A stretch of DNA of 64,000 nucleotides from Nostocales cyanobacterium HT-58-2 (GCA_002163975.1 CP019636.1:4289001-4353000); one strand, 5' to 3'; positions 45,286 through 54,319 are shown, counted from the first letter of the stretch. Notes: generated from the sequence alone by a model not told the origin. Numbers and translations: made by a program.

Positions 45286-45525
45286 TCTGGAAATCAGGTA
45301 GAAAGCAGGAAACAGCGCCTTGCAGTAAGTCCTATGACGGTTAAGTTTGATAAATAACTGATAATCTATAGCAATAATTGATTGAGAATACCTTTTATAT
45401 GTAAACTTTTATTGATCAGATTTTCAAGAGGCTTGCTTTCTGAATGCAAATAACTTTCAATAATCCCTATCATGCTGGCGTCATCAACAAGAGATTGAGT
45501 GGCGTGATGGAGTAAGAGGAAAATA

Positions 45526-48255
45526 ATGAAATTAGAGCAATTTGTTCCCAGTCTGTTGTTGACAAGCACAATCCTGGCGTTGAGCACAACTTCTACTAGA
45601 AGCGAGGAAATATCATTAACTGGAGTTCCCAAAAGTACGGCACCTGTTAGCACTAGCGCGAAATTTACTCAACAAGCACCTCGGGTGAGCAAAGCACAAC
45701 CTGTTAAACCCACAAAAGAAATTCGGCGAGTGAGTGAGATAGAGCGTCCTATTACCAAGGCTCAAATGCTAGTGCAGTCGCCAACACAAAGCCAAGAAAC
45801 TTCCCAAGAAGTTGTGTCAGTGACGGCGGTGAAAGTCTATTCCACCGACAAAGGCGTAGAGGTGATTTTAGAGACCACTCAAGGGGAACAATTGCAAATC
45901 ACAAACCGCAGTACTGGCAATAGCTTTATCGCTGATATTCCTAATGCTCAACTGCGTCTACCTACTAACAATACATTTCGCCAAGAGAACCCTGTTGCAG
46001 GAATTACTGCAGTCACTGTGACAAACCAGGATGTCAATACAATCCGGGTGACGGTCACTGGCATTGCAGGTATACCAACTGTTGAATTGTTTGACAATCC
46101 AAAAGAGGGTTTGATTTTTAGTATTGCCAATGCCACATCTGCCACGCCGCAACAACAGCAACCTCAGACACAACAAACGCCTGAACCAAGCCAGCCTGAG
46201 AACCAGACACAGCCAGATAAACCATCTGCTCAGGCAGAAGAACCGATTGAATTGGTAGTCACAGGTCAGCAAGACGAATATAACGTTCCGAATGCTTCCA
46301 CAGCGACCAGAACTGACACCCCTATCCGGGATGTTCCTCAGTCAATTCAGGTTATTCCTCAAAAGGTGTTAGAGGATCAACAAACCATCCGTATTGATGA
46401 TGCTGTGCGCAACGTGAGTGGTGTTGCTGAAGATGGTCAGGGTGGAGGTACACGGCAAAGGTTTAACATCCGTGGTTTCTCAACTTTCTCATCTTTTGGA
46501 GGAGGTTTTCTACGAAATGGCTTTAGAGAAGGTGAAGGTGGCTTTCGAGAAACTGCTGATATCGAACGAATTGAAGTACTTAAAGGACCAGCCTCGGTTT
46601 TATATGGCAATCTCGAACCGGGGGGAGTCGTCAACATAGTTACAAAACAGCCGCTTAGAGATCCGTTCTACTCCGCGGAACTTCAAATAGGAAACTACAG
46701 CCTTTATCGACCCAGAATTGATATATCTGGTCCATTGAACCCAGAGAGAACATTGCTCTCTAGACTCAACGCAGTTTATGAAAATTCAGGGACTTTTCGT
46801 AACTTTGATCAGGGAATAGAGCGTTATTTCATCGCGCCTGTATTAACTTGGAATATCAGTGATCGCACAAATTTGACGCTCGAATTAGATTATCTCAACG
46901 ACGAGCGACCATTTGATCGCGGTTTAGTTGCCATTGGTAATAAGGTTGCGGATATCCCAATCACACGCATTTTGGGTGAACCAGATGATGTTTTTGAGTT
47001 TGAAGAGTTGGGAGTTGGTTATCGACTAGAACATCAGTTTAGCGAAAACCTGACGCTTCGCAATAGCTTCCGATTTCTTTCACAAGATACCTTTGATTAC
47101 CGCGCTGAACCTTTAGCACTCAACGAGACTACAGGAAATCTATCACGGAACTTCCGATCTAACGATGACTCGCTTGAAAGGTATTCTCTACAGACAGATA
47201 TTGTTAGTAAGTTTGCAACAGGTCCAGTCAAACACACTCTTTTGTTTGGCGTCGATCTGACTCGGCAAACGAGTGAAGGGACACAGCGCCGGCTACCTGG
47301 ACAAACTCCATCTATAAACATTTTTAATCCTGTTTACAATCAGATTCCCAGACCTGGTCTTTCAGCTCTAACAAATTTGGTTCGAGATAATAATTCCACA
47401 GCAAACACACTGGGTATTTTTCTACAGGATCAGATTGCTTTTTCAGACAATCTCAAACTGCTGCTGGGTGGTCGTTTTGATATTGTTGACCGAGAAAATA
47501 CTGACAACAGAAGCAATATCACTACTAACCGATATGATGAAGCTTTTACCCCGCGTATTGGGATTGTTTATCAACCTATAGAGCCGATTTCCCTCTACGC
47601 CAGCTATAGTCAGTCGTTTGTACCTAGTACTGATCTTACAGCTGATAATTTGTTCCTCAAACCTACTCGTGGTACGCAATATGAAGTTGGTATAAAAGGC
47701 GAATTTTTCAACAATAAGCTTTCAACTACACTAGCAGCTTACCAAATTACTAAGACAAATGTCGCTACTACCGACCCGAACAATGAGGATTCTGTGATTC
47801 CAGTTGGCGAGCAAAGAAGTCGAGGGATCGAACTGGATGTGGTCGGCGAAATCCTTCCTGGCTGGAATATTATCGCTTCTTACGCCTACACAGATGCAGA
47901 AGTGATACAAGACAATACTATTCCAGAAGGTAATCGATTAGCTAATATCCCTTACAATAGCGCCAGTTTGTGGACGACCTATGAAATCCAAAGAGGCAAT
48001 TTAAAAGGTTTGGGTTTTGGTATCGGGTTGCTTTACACCGGGGAAAGACAGGGCAACCTGGAAAACGACTTTAAGTTGCCGAGTTTTGTGAGAACCGATG
48101 CAGCCGTTTTTTATCGACAAAACAATTGGAGAGCAGCAATTAACGTCAACAACCTTCTTGATGTGAAGTACTTTGAGGCTTCGGACTTTGGTCGAGAAAC
48201 AATAAGACCAGGTAATCCGTTAACTATCATTGGTTCGATATCTATAGAGTTTTAA
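45526..48255 (+). CDS. TonB-dependent siderophore receptor with AMIN domain
   Basis: This 909-residue outer-membrane receptor has a signal peptide (MKLEQFVPSLLLTSTILALS), a Ser/Gln-rich linker and an AMIN domain (about 100-200, binding cell-wall or secretin-linked partners in cyanobacterial receptors). A TonB-box-like IELVVTG lies near 242, then a plug domain (RTDTPIRDVPQSIQVIPQKVL, FNIRGF, IERIEVLKGPASVLYGN, EPGGVVNIVTKQP), then a 22-strand type barrel ending with GSISIEF and a terminal Phe. This arrangement is typical of ferric-siderophore receptors in cyanobacteria. The ATG at 45526 follows AAGAGGA. It heads a plus-strand unit with PepSY and MFS genes and faces the NRPS/PKS operon, so it probably imports the ferric form of the cluster product. 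Confidence 0.93.
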   Translation: MKLEQFVPSLLLTSTILALSTTSTRSEEISLTGVPKSTAPVSTSAKFTQQAPRVSKAQPVKPTKEIRRVSEIERPITKAQMLVQSPTQSQETSQEVVSVTAVKVYSTDKGVEVILETTQGEQLQITNRSTGNSFIADIPNAQLRLPTNNTFRQENPVAGITAVTVTNQDVNTIRVTVTGIAGIPTVELFDNPKEGLIFSIANATSATPQQQQPQTQQTPEPSQPENQTQPDKPSAQAEEPIELVVTGQQDEYNVPNASTATRTDTPIRDVPQSIQVIPQKVLEDQQTIRIDDAVRNVSGVAEDGQGGGTRQRFNIRGFSTFSSFGGGFLRNGFREGEGGFRETADIERIEVLKGPASVLYGNLEPGGVVNIVTKQPLRDPFYSAELQIGNYSLYRPRIDISGPLNPERTLLSRLNAVYENSGTFRNFDQGIERYFIAPVLTWNISDRTNLTLELDYLNDERPFDRGLVAIGNKVADIPITRILGEPDDVFEFEELGVGYRLEHQFSENLTLRNSFRFLSQDTFDYRAEPLALNETTGNLSRNFRSNDDSLERYSLQTDIVSKFATGPVKHTLLFGVDLTRQTSEGTQRRLPGQTPSINIFNPVYNQIPRPGLSALTNLVRDNNSTANTLGIFLQDQIAFSDNLKLLLGGRFDIVDRENTDNRSNITTNRYDEAFTPRIGIVYQPIEPISLYASYSQSFVPSTDLTADNLFLKPTRGTQYEVGIKGEFFNNKLSTTLAAYQITKTNVATTDPNNEDSVIPVGEQRSRGIELDVVGEILPGWNIIASYAYTDAEVIQDNTIPEGNRLANIPYNSASLWTTYEIQRGNLKGLGFGIGLLYTGERQGNLENDFKLPSFVRTDAAVFYRQNNWRAAINVNNLLDVKYFEASDFGRETIRPGNPLTIIGSISIEF

Positions 48256-48310
48256 ATCAGCGGTATGCATCTATCAAAAGGCTGCCAGCATTGCAAGCAG
48301 GAGTTTAAAC

Positions 48311-49423
48311 ATGAAATTACGCCAACTCGCATTTATGTTGCACCGATATATCGGTATTGGAGTGGGGCTAATTATAGTTATTTCTGGCTTGACTGGCAGC
48401 TTGTTGGTTTTCCAGAAAGAAATTGATGATTTCCTAATTACTCAAAAGTTTGGACAGATCATTCCTCAAGAAGAGCGTGTATCAATAGAATCCGTACTAA
48501 ATACAGTCAAAGCTGCTTATAGCTATCGCCCTGATCTCAAGCTCCATTCTATTAATATGTACCCTAAGCCTGACGTTCCTTACAAAGTACGTTTGCAATC
48601 AACAAACGCACAGTTGACGGAAGTTTTCGTTAATCCCTACACGGGAATCATTCTTGGAACTCGTCAATGGGAATACAGCTTTATCGGTTTTCTACTTGTG
48701 TTACACTACACACTTCTAGGTGGTAGGATGGGGGAAATCGTCGTTGGTATTGCCGCTTTACTACTACTCATCCTCAACATCACAGGTTTCATTCTCTGGC
48801 CTGGCTGGAGAAAGCTCATAGTCGGTTTTAAAATCAAATTCAAAGCTCATCCGCAGCGGGTTAACTTTGATATCCACAAAGTCGTAGGCATCATTTGTGC
48901 TGTATTCCTTTCTCTTGTTGCCTTCACAGGATTTTGTTGGAATTTTTCCGACTTCACTTATCCTGCAATCTACGCTGCTAGTTTTACCCCACAGCCAGTT
49001 GTACCCTCCTCAAAGTTTGTTCCTGGCAAGTCGCCCATAGGGTTGAGTAAAATCTTACAAACAGCTGATACCACTTTGCCTGGTGCTGTAACAACGTCTA
49101 TCTTCCCGCCCCGGAAGCCGGATGGAGTTTTCAGAATTCGCAAAAAATTCCCCGAAGAACTCGAGGATTATGGTCAGAGCTTCGTCTATCTAGACCAATA
49201 CAGTGGCAAAGTCTTACAAGTTCAAAATGGGCGATCGCTACCACTGGGTGATAAGGTTTTGAACTCATTTGTACCTCTACACTATGGCACGTTTGGTGGT
49301 CTGGCAACGCGCATTTTCTATGTTTTTATTGGTCTAGCACCTGTCATTTTACTACTCACTGGCTTGGTGATGTGGTGGTATCGTCGGTGGGCTAAAGTCC
49401 GCCATCAACAAACTATTTGGTAG
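48311..49423 (+). CDS. PepSY-associated transmembrane protein
   Basis: This 370-residue inner-membrane protein of the PepSY_TM family has helices near 15-35 (VGLIIVISGLTGSLLVFQKEID), 130-150, 195-220 and 335-360. Conserved features include LHRYIGIGVGL, NPYTGIILGTRQW, LHYTLLGGRMGE, FDIHKVVG and LHYGTFGGLATRIFY; the histidines in the helices could hold haem. Proteins of this family often accompany TonB receptors and are thought to reduce ferric siderophores at the membrane. It starts with ATG at 48311, 55 bases behind the receptor gene and after GCAGGAG, so the two are likely cotranscribed. Confidence 0.85.
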   Translation: MKLRQLAFMLHRYIGIGVGLIIVISGLTGSLLVFQKEIDDFLITQKFGQIIPQEERVSIESVLNTVKAAYSYRPDLKLHSINMYPKPDVPYKVRLQSTNAQLTEVFVNPYTGIILGTRQWEYSFIGFLLVLHYTLLGGRMGEIVVGIAALLLLILNITGFILWPGWRKLIVGFKIKFKAHPQRVNFDIHKVVGIICAVFLSLVAFTGFCWNFSDFTYPAIYAASFTPQPVVPSSKFVPGKSPIGLSKILQTADTTLPGAVTTSIFPPRKPDGVFRIRKKFPEELEDYGQSFVYLDQYSGKVLQVQNGRSLPLGDKVLNSFVPLHYGTFGGLATRIFYVFIGLAPVILLLTGLVMWWYRRWAKVRHQQTIW

Positions 49424-49532
49424 TCATACCGAGTTGCGTTCATAGGTGTCACCTCACCCCCGCCCCTCTCCTTAGCAAGGAGAGGGGTGCCCGGAGGGCG
49501 GGGTGAGGTTTTTGAATGCAACTTAGTATCAG
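49424..49532. mobile_element. MITE-like palindromic element, intergenic copy
   Basis: This copy agrees with the one at 36800-36908 at all but two bases, in the same orientation. It begins one base behind the PepSY gene stop codon. Terminal TACCGAGTTGC/GCAACTTAGTA inverted repeats and the AGGAGAGGGGTGCCC core are intact. In the transcript it would form a long GC-rich hairpin between the PepSY and MFS genes. It fills most of this 196-base gap. Confidence 0.85.
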
Positions 49533-49619
49533 CTGCTAGCTCAACTATAACCTTGGTTTTGAGTCTCCTAGAATGGCGGTTATTCAGACGCCATTTTGCT
49601 ATTTATTTACCAAATAAGT

Positions 49620-50936
49620 ATGCGAACTTTCTTTATTGTCTGGCTTGGTCAGACTGTTTCTATTATTGGCAGTGGCATGACTAGCTTTGCTTTCACAATC
49701 TGGGTGTGGGAACTCACAGGTCAAGCTACGGCATTAACTTTGTTTGGTTTCTTTTCACAAGTACCACAAATATTGATTGCCCCTCTAGCTGGGGTAATTG
49801 TAGATCGGTGGAGCCGTAAATATCTCATCATGCTTGGTGACACATTAAGCGGTTTGTTGACTATAACTGTCTTAGTGCTTTGTTTAACTCATTATTTGCA
49901 TTTATGGCACTTATATGTAGTTGTAACAGTCATGGGAACTTTTGAGCAATTCCAAAAACTTGCCTACTCGGCATCAATGTCTCTCATGGTGTCTAAGAAG
50001 CAATATAGTCGTATCAGCAGCATGAGTTTTTTAGCAAATTATGGCTCTATTATCATCGCACCGGCGTTGGCAGGTTCTCTCTACATAATGATTGGGCTTG
50101 TGGGTATCTTGATTATAGATATCATCAGTTTTGCGATCGCTGTGAGCACAGTGCTATGGGTAAGGATTCCGCAACCTAGCATGACAGAAGTCAACAGCCA
50201 AAGTCATACAAACATTCAGCAGGATCTTAGCTTCGGCTTGCGCTACATTGCTGCACGCCCAAGCCTGATTGCCATGTTAGTGTCAATATCATTATTTTGG
50301 TTCGCCTATGATATCGGTAATTCACTTTATTCACCAATGATTCTGGCACGCAGTGGTAATGATGCTAGCTTGTTAGGCAGTCTAGCTTCAGCGGCGGGAA
50401 TAGGTGGGATAGCTGGCGCATTGCTTGTCAGCAGTTGGGGTGGTTTCAAGCGCCAGATACATGGAATGTTGTTGGGTATGGTGGGCACTGGCTTGATCAA
50501 AACGCTTTTTGGTGTAGGTATGATACCGTTAATCTGGATTTCCACTCAATTTTGTTCCTCTTTGACTTACCCATTACTAGGCAGTTCTAGTGACACCATT
50601 TGGCTGAGCAAAGTCAGACCTAATTTACAAGGGCGTGTTTTTGCTATGCGCTCTGTGATTACACTGCTGACTTCGGCAACAGCATATTTGTTAGCTGGAC
50701 CACTTGCCGACTACGTTTTTGAACCCGCAATGATGCCGGGAGGGAGTCTCGCACCCCTGTTGGGAAGAATATTTGGCACTGGAAAAGGTGCGGGTATGGC
50801 GTTGTTGTATGTTATCTCTGCACTCGGCTTATTACTTGTTGGTTTGAGTGGATATGCCTTCCGCACACTACGCGATGTGGAAATGATACTACCTGACCAT
50901 GATGCCAGTGCTGGGAGTTCCGATGGTGGTGTGTGA
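49620..50936 (+). CDS. MFS transporter, siderophore-exporter candidate
   Basis: This 438-residue major facilitator has about 12 hydrophobic helices and is of the EntS/drug-efflux type. Visible features are VWLGQTVSIIGSGMTSFAFTIWVWELTG, the loop motif GVIVDRWSRKYLI between helices 2 and 3, and LGLLLVGLSGYAFRTLRDVE at the C-terminus. I place the start at ATG 49620 (MRTFFIVWLG); a TTG eight codons upstream is possible but has no better ribosome-binding site. It is the third gene behind the TonB receptor, so it most likely exports the cluster product. No ATP-binding cassette exporter is present in the cluster, which strengthens this reading. The MITE at 49424-49532 lies just upstream. Confidence 0.85.
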   Translation: MRTFFIVWLGQTVSIIGSGMTSFAFTIWVWELTGQATALTLFGFFSQVPQILIAPLAGVIVDRWSRKYLIMLGDTLSGLLTITVLVLCLTHYLHLWHLYVVVTVMGTFEQFQKLAYSASMSLMVSKKQYSRISSMSFLANYGSIIIAPALAGSLYIMIGLVGILIIDIISFAIAVSTVLWVRIPQPSMTEVNSQSHTNIQQDLSFGLRYIAARPSLIAMLVSISLFWFAYDIGNSLYSPMILARSGNDASLLGSLASAAGIGGIAGALLVSSWGGFKRQIHGMLLGMVGTGLIKTLFGVGMIPLIWISTQFCSSLTYPLLGSSSDTIWLSKVRPNLQGRVFAMRSVITLLTSATAYLLAGPLADYVFEPAMMPGGSLAPLLGRIFGTGKGAGMALLYVISALGLLLVGLSGYAFRTLRDVEMILPDHDASAGSSDGGV

Positions 50937-50981
50937 GAAAGGTGTACCTCAACAAAAATGCAAACTGCTGTATGTTTGAAA

Positions 50982-51150
50982 AGGCAACAGGGAACAGGGA
51001 ACAGAGTAGGTTTTGGACGGGGTCTAAATCCCCGTCCAAAACGCTCGTCTTTAAAAACGGGGCTTCGGACCCTTTGGGTTTCGGGGTAGAAGGGAACAGG
51101 CTGCGATGCGTTTTTGAGTTGCAAACCTCACTGTTGCCTGTTGCCCGTTA
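50982..51150. repeat. intergenic repeat with GGGAACA units and strong hairpin
   Basis: The region begins with tandem 7-base units (AACAGGGAACAGGGAACAG) and ends with related inverted units (TGTTGCCTGTTGCCC), typical cyanobacterial short tandem repeats. Inside is a perfect 12-bp hairpin: TTTTGGACGGGG at 51011-51022, loop of 7, and CCCCGTCCAAAA at 51030-51041. It lies behind the MFS gene and may end its transcript, although there is no T-run. Beyond it, 51151-51452 is AT-rich and I see nothing else in it. Confidence 0.7.
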
Positions 51151-51452
51151 AGAGTTCCCTACCCTGCAGGGGTCGGTGAAATTATTTCTGCTAAAGCTAA
51201 AGGGTAGAAATCCTAACAAAAAATACCAATTTGATACCTGTCTAAAGAAAGATGAAAATTGATAGATAAAATTAAAAAATGATTAAATACCAAGTCAAAG
51301 GCATAAACGGCTGTTATTAGGTGCAACTACTCTATTGATAAACAATAAACATAGATAAACACAGAGTCCATAGCATAGTTTCTTTACTCTGTGCTTATCT
51401 ATGATTCTTTAGTTACTATTTCATGAAGAGGGTGCTATTTCAAAAATCTGAG

Positions 51453-51944
51453 TTAAACTTCAGCACCTGGTTTGGGTTCAGCACCCATAGGTGAGACGTA
51501 ATCGCGGAAAAGATTAATTTGTTGCTCGAAAGCAAGTTGCTTAATTCTATTGAGTAGTTCTTGGGCTTGGGAAGAAAGCTGATAGTTTGCAGGCATAGGA
51601 ACGATAGTGGCGTTTTCCATCCCTTGAGCTAAGCGATACCAAAACAGTAGTTTGGTCGTGTCACCGAATGAGCCATATATACGAGTAAATTGAGTATCTG
51701 CTTTGTTAATTAAATCGCGCTGAAATTGCAACTGTTCTTCGTGAGATAATTCCTTAATTTGATTGAACAAACCTTCAGCAATCTCTGGGGAAACAGTACT
51801 AGCTCCAGGTGCTGCAGGTGTGATAGAACTACCCATTTCTTTGTAAATGAACCAAAATAAAGCTAGCTGTTCATCTACATCCAAACCTTGAAAAGCTTTG
51901 ACACTTTCGCGGATAGTTGGGTCGTTTGTTTGAGTGAATGTCAT
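51453..51944 (-). CDS. helical carotenoid protein (OCP N-terminal domain homologue)
   Basis: This 163-residue, all-helical protein is a stand-alone copy of the N-terminal domain of orange carotenoid protein, without the NTF2-like C-terminal domain. Conserved positions include LALFWFIYKEMGSSITPAAPG (the Trp and Tyr that stack on the carotenoid ring), FNQIKELSHEEQLQFQRDLI, and KLLFWYRLAQGM (the second carotenoid-binding Trp). Members bind canthaxanthin-type carotenoids and quench singlet oxygen. The ATG at 51944 follows GGAG at a good distance; the longer TTG-started frame is unlikely. It is alone on the minus strand at the border between the siderophore-type genes and the stress gene island. 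Confidence 0.92.
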   Translation of the reverse strand: MTFTQTNDPTIRESVKAFQGLDVDEQLALFWFIYKEMGSSITPAAPGASTVSPEIAEGLFNQIKELSHEEQLQFQRDLINKADTQFTRIYGSFGDTTKLLFWYRLAQGMENATIVPMPANYQLSSQAQELLNRIKQLAFEQQINLFRDYVSPMGAEPKPGAEV

Positions 51945-52128
51945 TACAAACTCCGATTGCAATAAATTACCAATACTAGCAACCTTATCAAAGGTCTCTT
52001 AGGTGTTTAACCCTACTGAAGACAGATGTATCTCAATCGATAAGAAGAACAATTAGTGAGTGATTAGTTGTTATTTGTTTTTTGCTAACTACTAACTATT
52101 ACCTTTTAAGAGGTTAAAATTTTAAAAT

Positions 52129-52347
52129 TTGGAGAGACGTTTAGAAGGACAAGTGGCGATTATTACAGGTGCAGGCACTAGCATTGTGGAGGCGATCGCC
52201 CACAAATTTGCCAAAGAAGGAGTATAAGTTGTTGTGGATGGACTACCTGACGATCCAATTGAGGACGTAGTCAATTCAATTAGACATTACAGTGCTAAAG
52301 CAATACCCTATGCCGGAGATGTTTCACAAGAATTCCAAACTCAAAAA
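52129..52347 (+). pseudogene. short-chain dehydrogenase fragment
   Basis: The frame reads RLEGQVAIITGAGTSIVEAI, a short-chain dehydrogenase cofactor motif (TGAGxSI for TGxxxGIG), then ...FAKEGV, a TAA stop at 52225-52227, and continues in frame with VVVDG...AIPYAGDVSQEF, the usual end of the cofactor-binding part. Homology then ends, so about 70 codons of a roughly 250-residue enzyme remain. An internal stop and the missing catalytic half make it a clear relic. The only possible start is TTG at 52129. Confidence 0.75.
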
Positions 52348-52406
52348 GGTACGATAGGGGGAAACAAATCAATTTCTTCATTCCCCTTGTCTGTTTTCCC
52401 CCTTGT

Positions 52407-52967
52407 TTAAACGTTATCATCAACAGGAAGAGTTTCCTGATACGAATTCCCTGGCTCTGCTAAGGAACGAGAACTTCCTCCATACTGGTTTGGCTCTGTA
52501 TCTAGTCTCTCTATCTCCCCCTCTTCAATTCCTTTTTTGTGTCTATCCTCATAATCTTCAGAAGACAGCGGATCTAACTCCCAACGACTGTCATCACGTT
52601 CCTCTAACATCTCTGTAACTCGAACAGGCTCGTCATCGTTTATCTCTACCCCAACACCAGCTGCTATTTCTTCAACAATATCTTGATCGGGAGTAGGGGC
52701 AGTACCACCAATGGCGTGATCACCTACGTCTGCTTCCAGTTCCCAAGCCTCATCAATATCCCCCCCTGTTATGAGTGGACTAGCTTCTTCGTTCCCTCTT
52801 GTTCTGTAGCGTCGTTTGCGATCGCCAATGTTATATCCTGGTTCTGTGTGAACACCAGTTCCGTAAGATGGGGTAAATGTTTGTGACGTATTAGACAAAT
52901 CATTTGGTTCATCCGCTTGAACTTTTTTATCACTATTTTGTTCTGCTAAATCTTTTTTTTCTGCCAT
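52407..52967 (-). CDS. DUF6335-type acidic protein
   Basis: This 186-residue, strongly acidic and disordered-looking protein has the motif GGDIDEAWELEADVGDHAIGGTAPTPDQDIVEEIAAGVGVEI, typical of a cyanobacterial family of unknown function (DUF6335), followed by EPVRVTEMLEERDDSRWELDP. I use the ATG at 52967; a longer frame from a TTG at 53012 adds a basic leader but has no ribosome-binding site. Family members often occur beside stress and desiccation genes, as here. A perfect 16-bp palindrome lies about 90 bases upstream of the start and could control it. No enzymatic motif is visible. Confidence 0.75.
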   Translation of the reverse strand: MAEKKDLAEQNSDKKVQADEPNDLSNTSQTFTPSYGTGVHTEPGYNIGDRKRRYRTRGNEEASPLITGGDIDEAWELEADVGDHAIGGTAPTPDQDIVEEIAAGVGVEINDDEPVRVTEMLEERDDSRWELDPLSSEDYEDRHKKGIEEGEIERLDTEPNQYGGSSRSLAEPGNSYQETLPVDDNV

Positions 52968-53057
52968 AATCTTAGCTCTTGCTGCATTCTTACCATAACG
53001 TTTTCTCTTCAAAGGAAAGTCATCCCCAAGAAGTATGACTTTAGGAATAAAGCAATA

Positions 53058-53101
53058 TCATTCTTAAGAATGAAGAGAGACTATACATTGATGCATAGTC
53101 T
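53058..53101. promoter_or_regulatory. two palindromes in a divergent AT-rich promoter region
   Basis: TCATTCTTAAGAATGA at 53058-53073 is a perfect 16-bp palindrome. Directly after it, AGACTAT (53078-53084) and ATAGTCT (53095-53101) form a 7-bp inverted repeat with a 10-base spacer. They lie upstream of the DUF6335 gene (minus) and the DUF2267 gene (plus). The rest of 52968-53530 is AT-rich and holds no gene that I can support. Confidence 0.5.
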
Positions 53102-53530
53102 ATATGTATAAATTCACGTTATAGCCACTTCACAAAAAGTTATGAGTTCAGAAAGTAGGAGTTTTTAAAATGTTTCCTTATGGTAACTTCCACATTCTTA
53201 CTCATAACTATTTTTTATTCTAAAAATTAGGAAAAGATTGATGTATCACTTTAGTAATAAATAACATATATCCCTTAAGAACGACGAAAAATAGTTTATT
53301 TAGCGTAACAATAGCTATTAATTAAATGAATTCATGGTCGAGTGATAAGGGAGTTAGGATTTATGACTTGGGGAATTGATAATTATATAAAACCTCAACT
53401 CATGACTCCTAACTATTTTTTTAATAGCAAGAAAATATTGTTAAATTTTTATAAAAAATTTTTATTGCAAAAGACTAAATACTTAGGTCTAATCTACCCA
53501 ACTATTTAGTTTAATCCAGGGAGGCGGAAA

Positions 53531-53932
53531 GTGAAATACGACGAGTTTATTAAACATGTTCAAGCTCTAGCACAGTTAAACTCTGGTGAACAAGCAGAAA
53601 GTGCAACCCGTGCCACACTAGAAATCATCAGAGAGCGCATTGTTGGTGATGAAGCAAAAGATTTAGCATCACAGTTACCGGAGGAACTAGCGAAGTATTT
53701 ACAAGGTCGAGAGGGTGAAAATGGTCAACACTTTAATATGCAAGAATTTATTAAGCGCGTAGCTGAAAAAGAGGGAGTAGAACCAACTCATGCTGTAATA
53801 CACGTTAGATCAGTCTTCGCAGTCCTTAGAAACGCTATCACACCTGGTGAATTTGAAGATTTTCAAGCAAATTTCACACACGATTATGCAGAATTATTTC
53901 CATCATCGCCAACAAGTGAAGTTCCTGCATAA
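53531..53932 (+). CDS. DUF2267 family protein
   Basis: This 133-residue helical protein starts MKYDEFIKHVQALAQLNSGEQAESATRATLEIIRERI and contains LASQLPEELAKYL and FIKRVAEKEGV, the repeated helical pattern of DUF2267. The function of the family is unknown; it is frequent in stress-related gene groups. The start is GTG at 53531, supported by GGGAGGCGG at the right distance. It precedes the DJ-1-type gene by 387 bases, with repeats between, so it probably has its own transcript. Confidence 0.88.
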   Translation: MKYDEFIKHVQALAQLNSGEQAESATRATLEIIRERIVGDEAKDLASQLPEELAKYLQGREGENGQHFNMQEFIKRVAEKEGVEPTHAVIHVRSVFAVLRNAITPGEFEDFQANFTHDYAELFPSSPTSEVPA

Positions 53933-54032
53933 AAGTACGGAATCATGAGACAGAACTGCCTCAACGGACAGCTTCTTCACGAGGGAAAAATTCACTTGCT
54001 ACAACAAAGAAGCCAGTCACTCTTGCGGGGAA

Positions 54033-54071
54033 TTCAAAATTCAAAGTTCAAAAATAATTTTGAATTTTGAA
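54033..54071. repeat. TTCAAAATTCAAA inverted repeat
   Basis: TTCAAAATTCAAA at 54033-54045 pairs with TTTGAATTTTGAA at 54059-54071. The same element occurs at 59388-59427, and its AATTTTGAATT core flanks the hairpin insert in the NRPS at 24077-24156. The rest of the gap 53933-54319 includes other low-complexity repeat sequence (CACTTGCTACA also appears near 59510) and the promoter of the next gene. Confidence 0.75.
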
Positions 54072-54319
54072 GTAAGGGAGTGAGTCTCCAATTAGAGCAT
54101 CGGGCGTTGGAAAGCTATCATTTGTACTGGTTTGACAGCAAACCTCCTCCATAAGCGGCAGCTAGCTGCTTGCCCAGTGAGACACTGTTGTCCTGAAGAA
54201 CTCCCTTCTAAATATATATGCCCGAAGACTATGCTATTGCTGTGCACAAAACAAAATTAATCATCGATATTAACATATCAAATGAATATTCCATGAGTAA
54301 GAGGAATTAAAGAAAGTCA

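Larger units (their letters stand above)
44872..45525. promoter_or_regulatory. divergent promoter region between synthetase operon and TonB receptor gene
   Basis: This 654-base region separates the two divergent units and must hold both promoters. It has no convincing gene; a minus-strand frame at 45366-45653 is mostly antisense to the receptor gene. Visible elements are an AT-rich Fur-box-like stretch near 45152-45176, a CCCC/GGGG mini-hairpin at 45221-45234, and a TTGAGG/CCTCAA palindrome at 45257-45270 with a further CTCAAC at 45280-45285. I could not place -35/-10 boxes with confidence. Confidence 0.6.

Noticed and set aside
45225..45310. Cobalamin-riboswitch-like words (GGTGCCACTGC, CCGAAGACTC) upstream of the TonB receptor
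   Set aside because: The conserved core and the B12 box in proper order are absent, and the receptor is of the siderophore type.
45366..45653. Minus-strand frame of 95 codons opposite the start of the TonB receptor gene
   Set aside because: Nearly half is antisense to a clear signal peptide and linker, there is no good ribosome-binding site, and I see no family resemblance.
50982..51041. CRISPR-like direct repeats behind the MFS gene
   Set aside because: Units are 7 bases long and adjacent, with no spacers; they are short tandem repeats.
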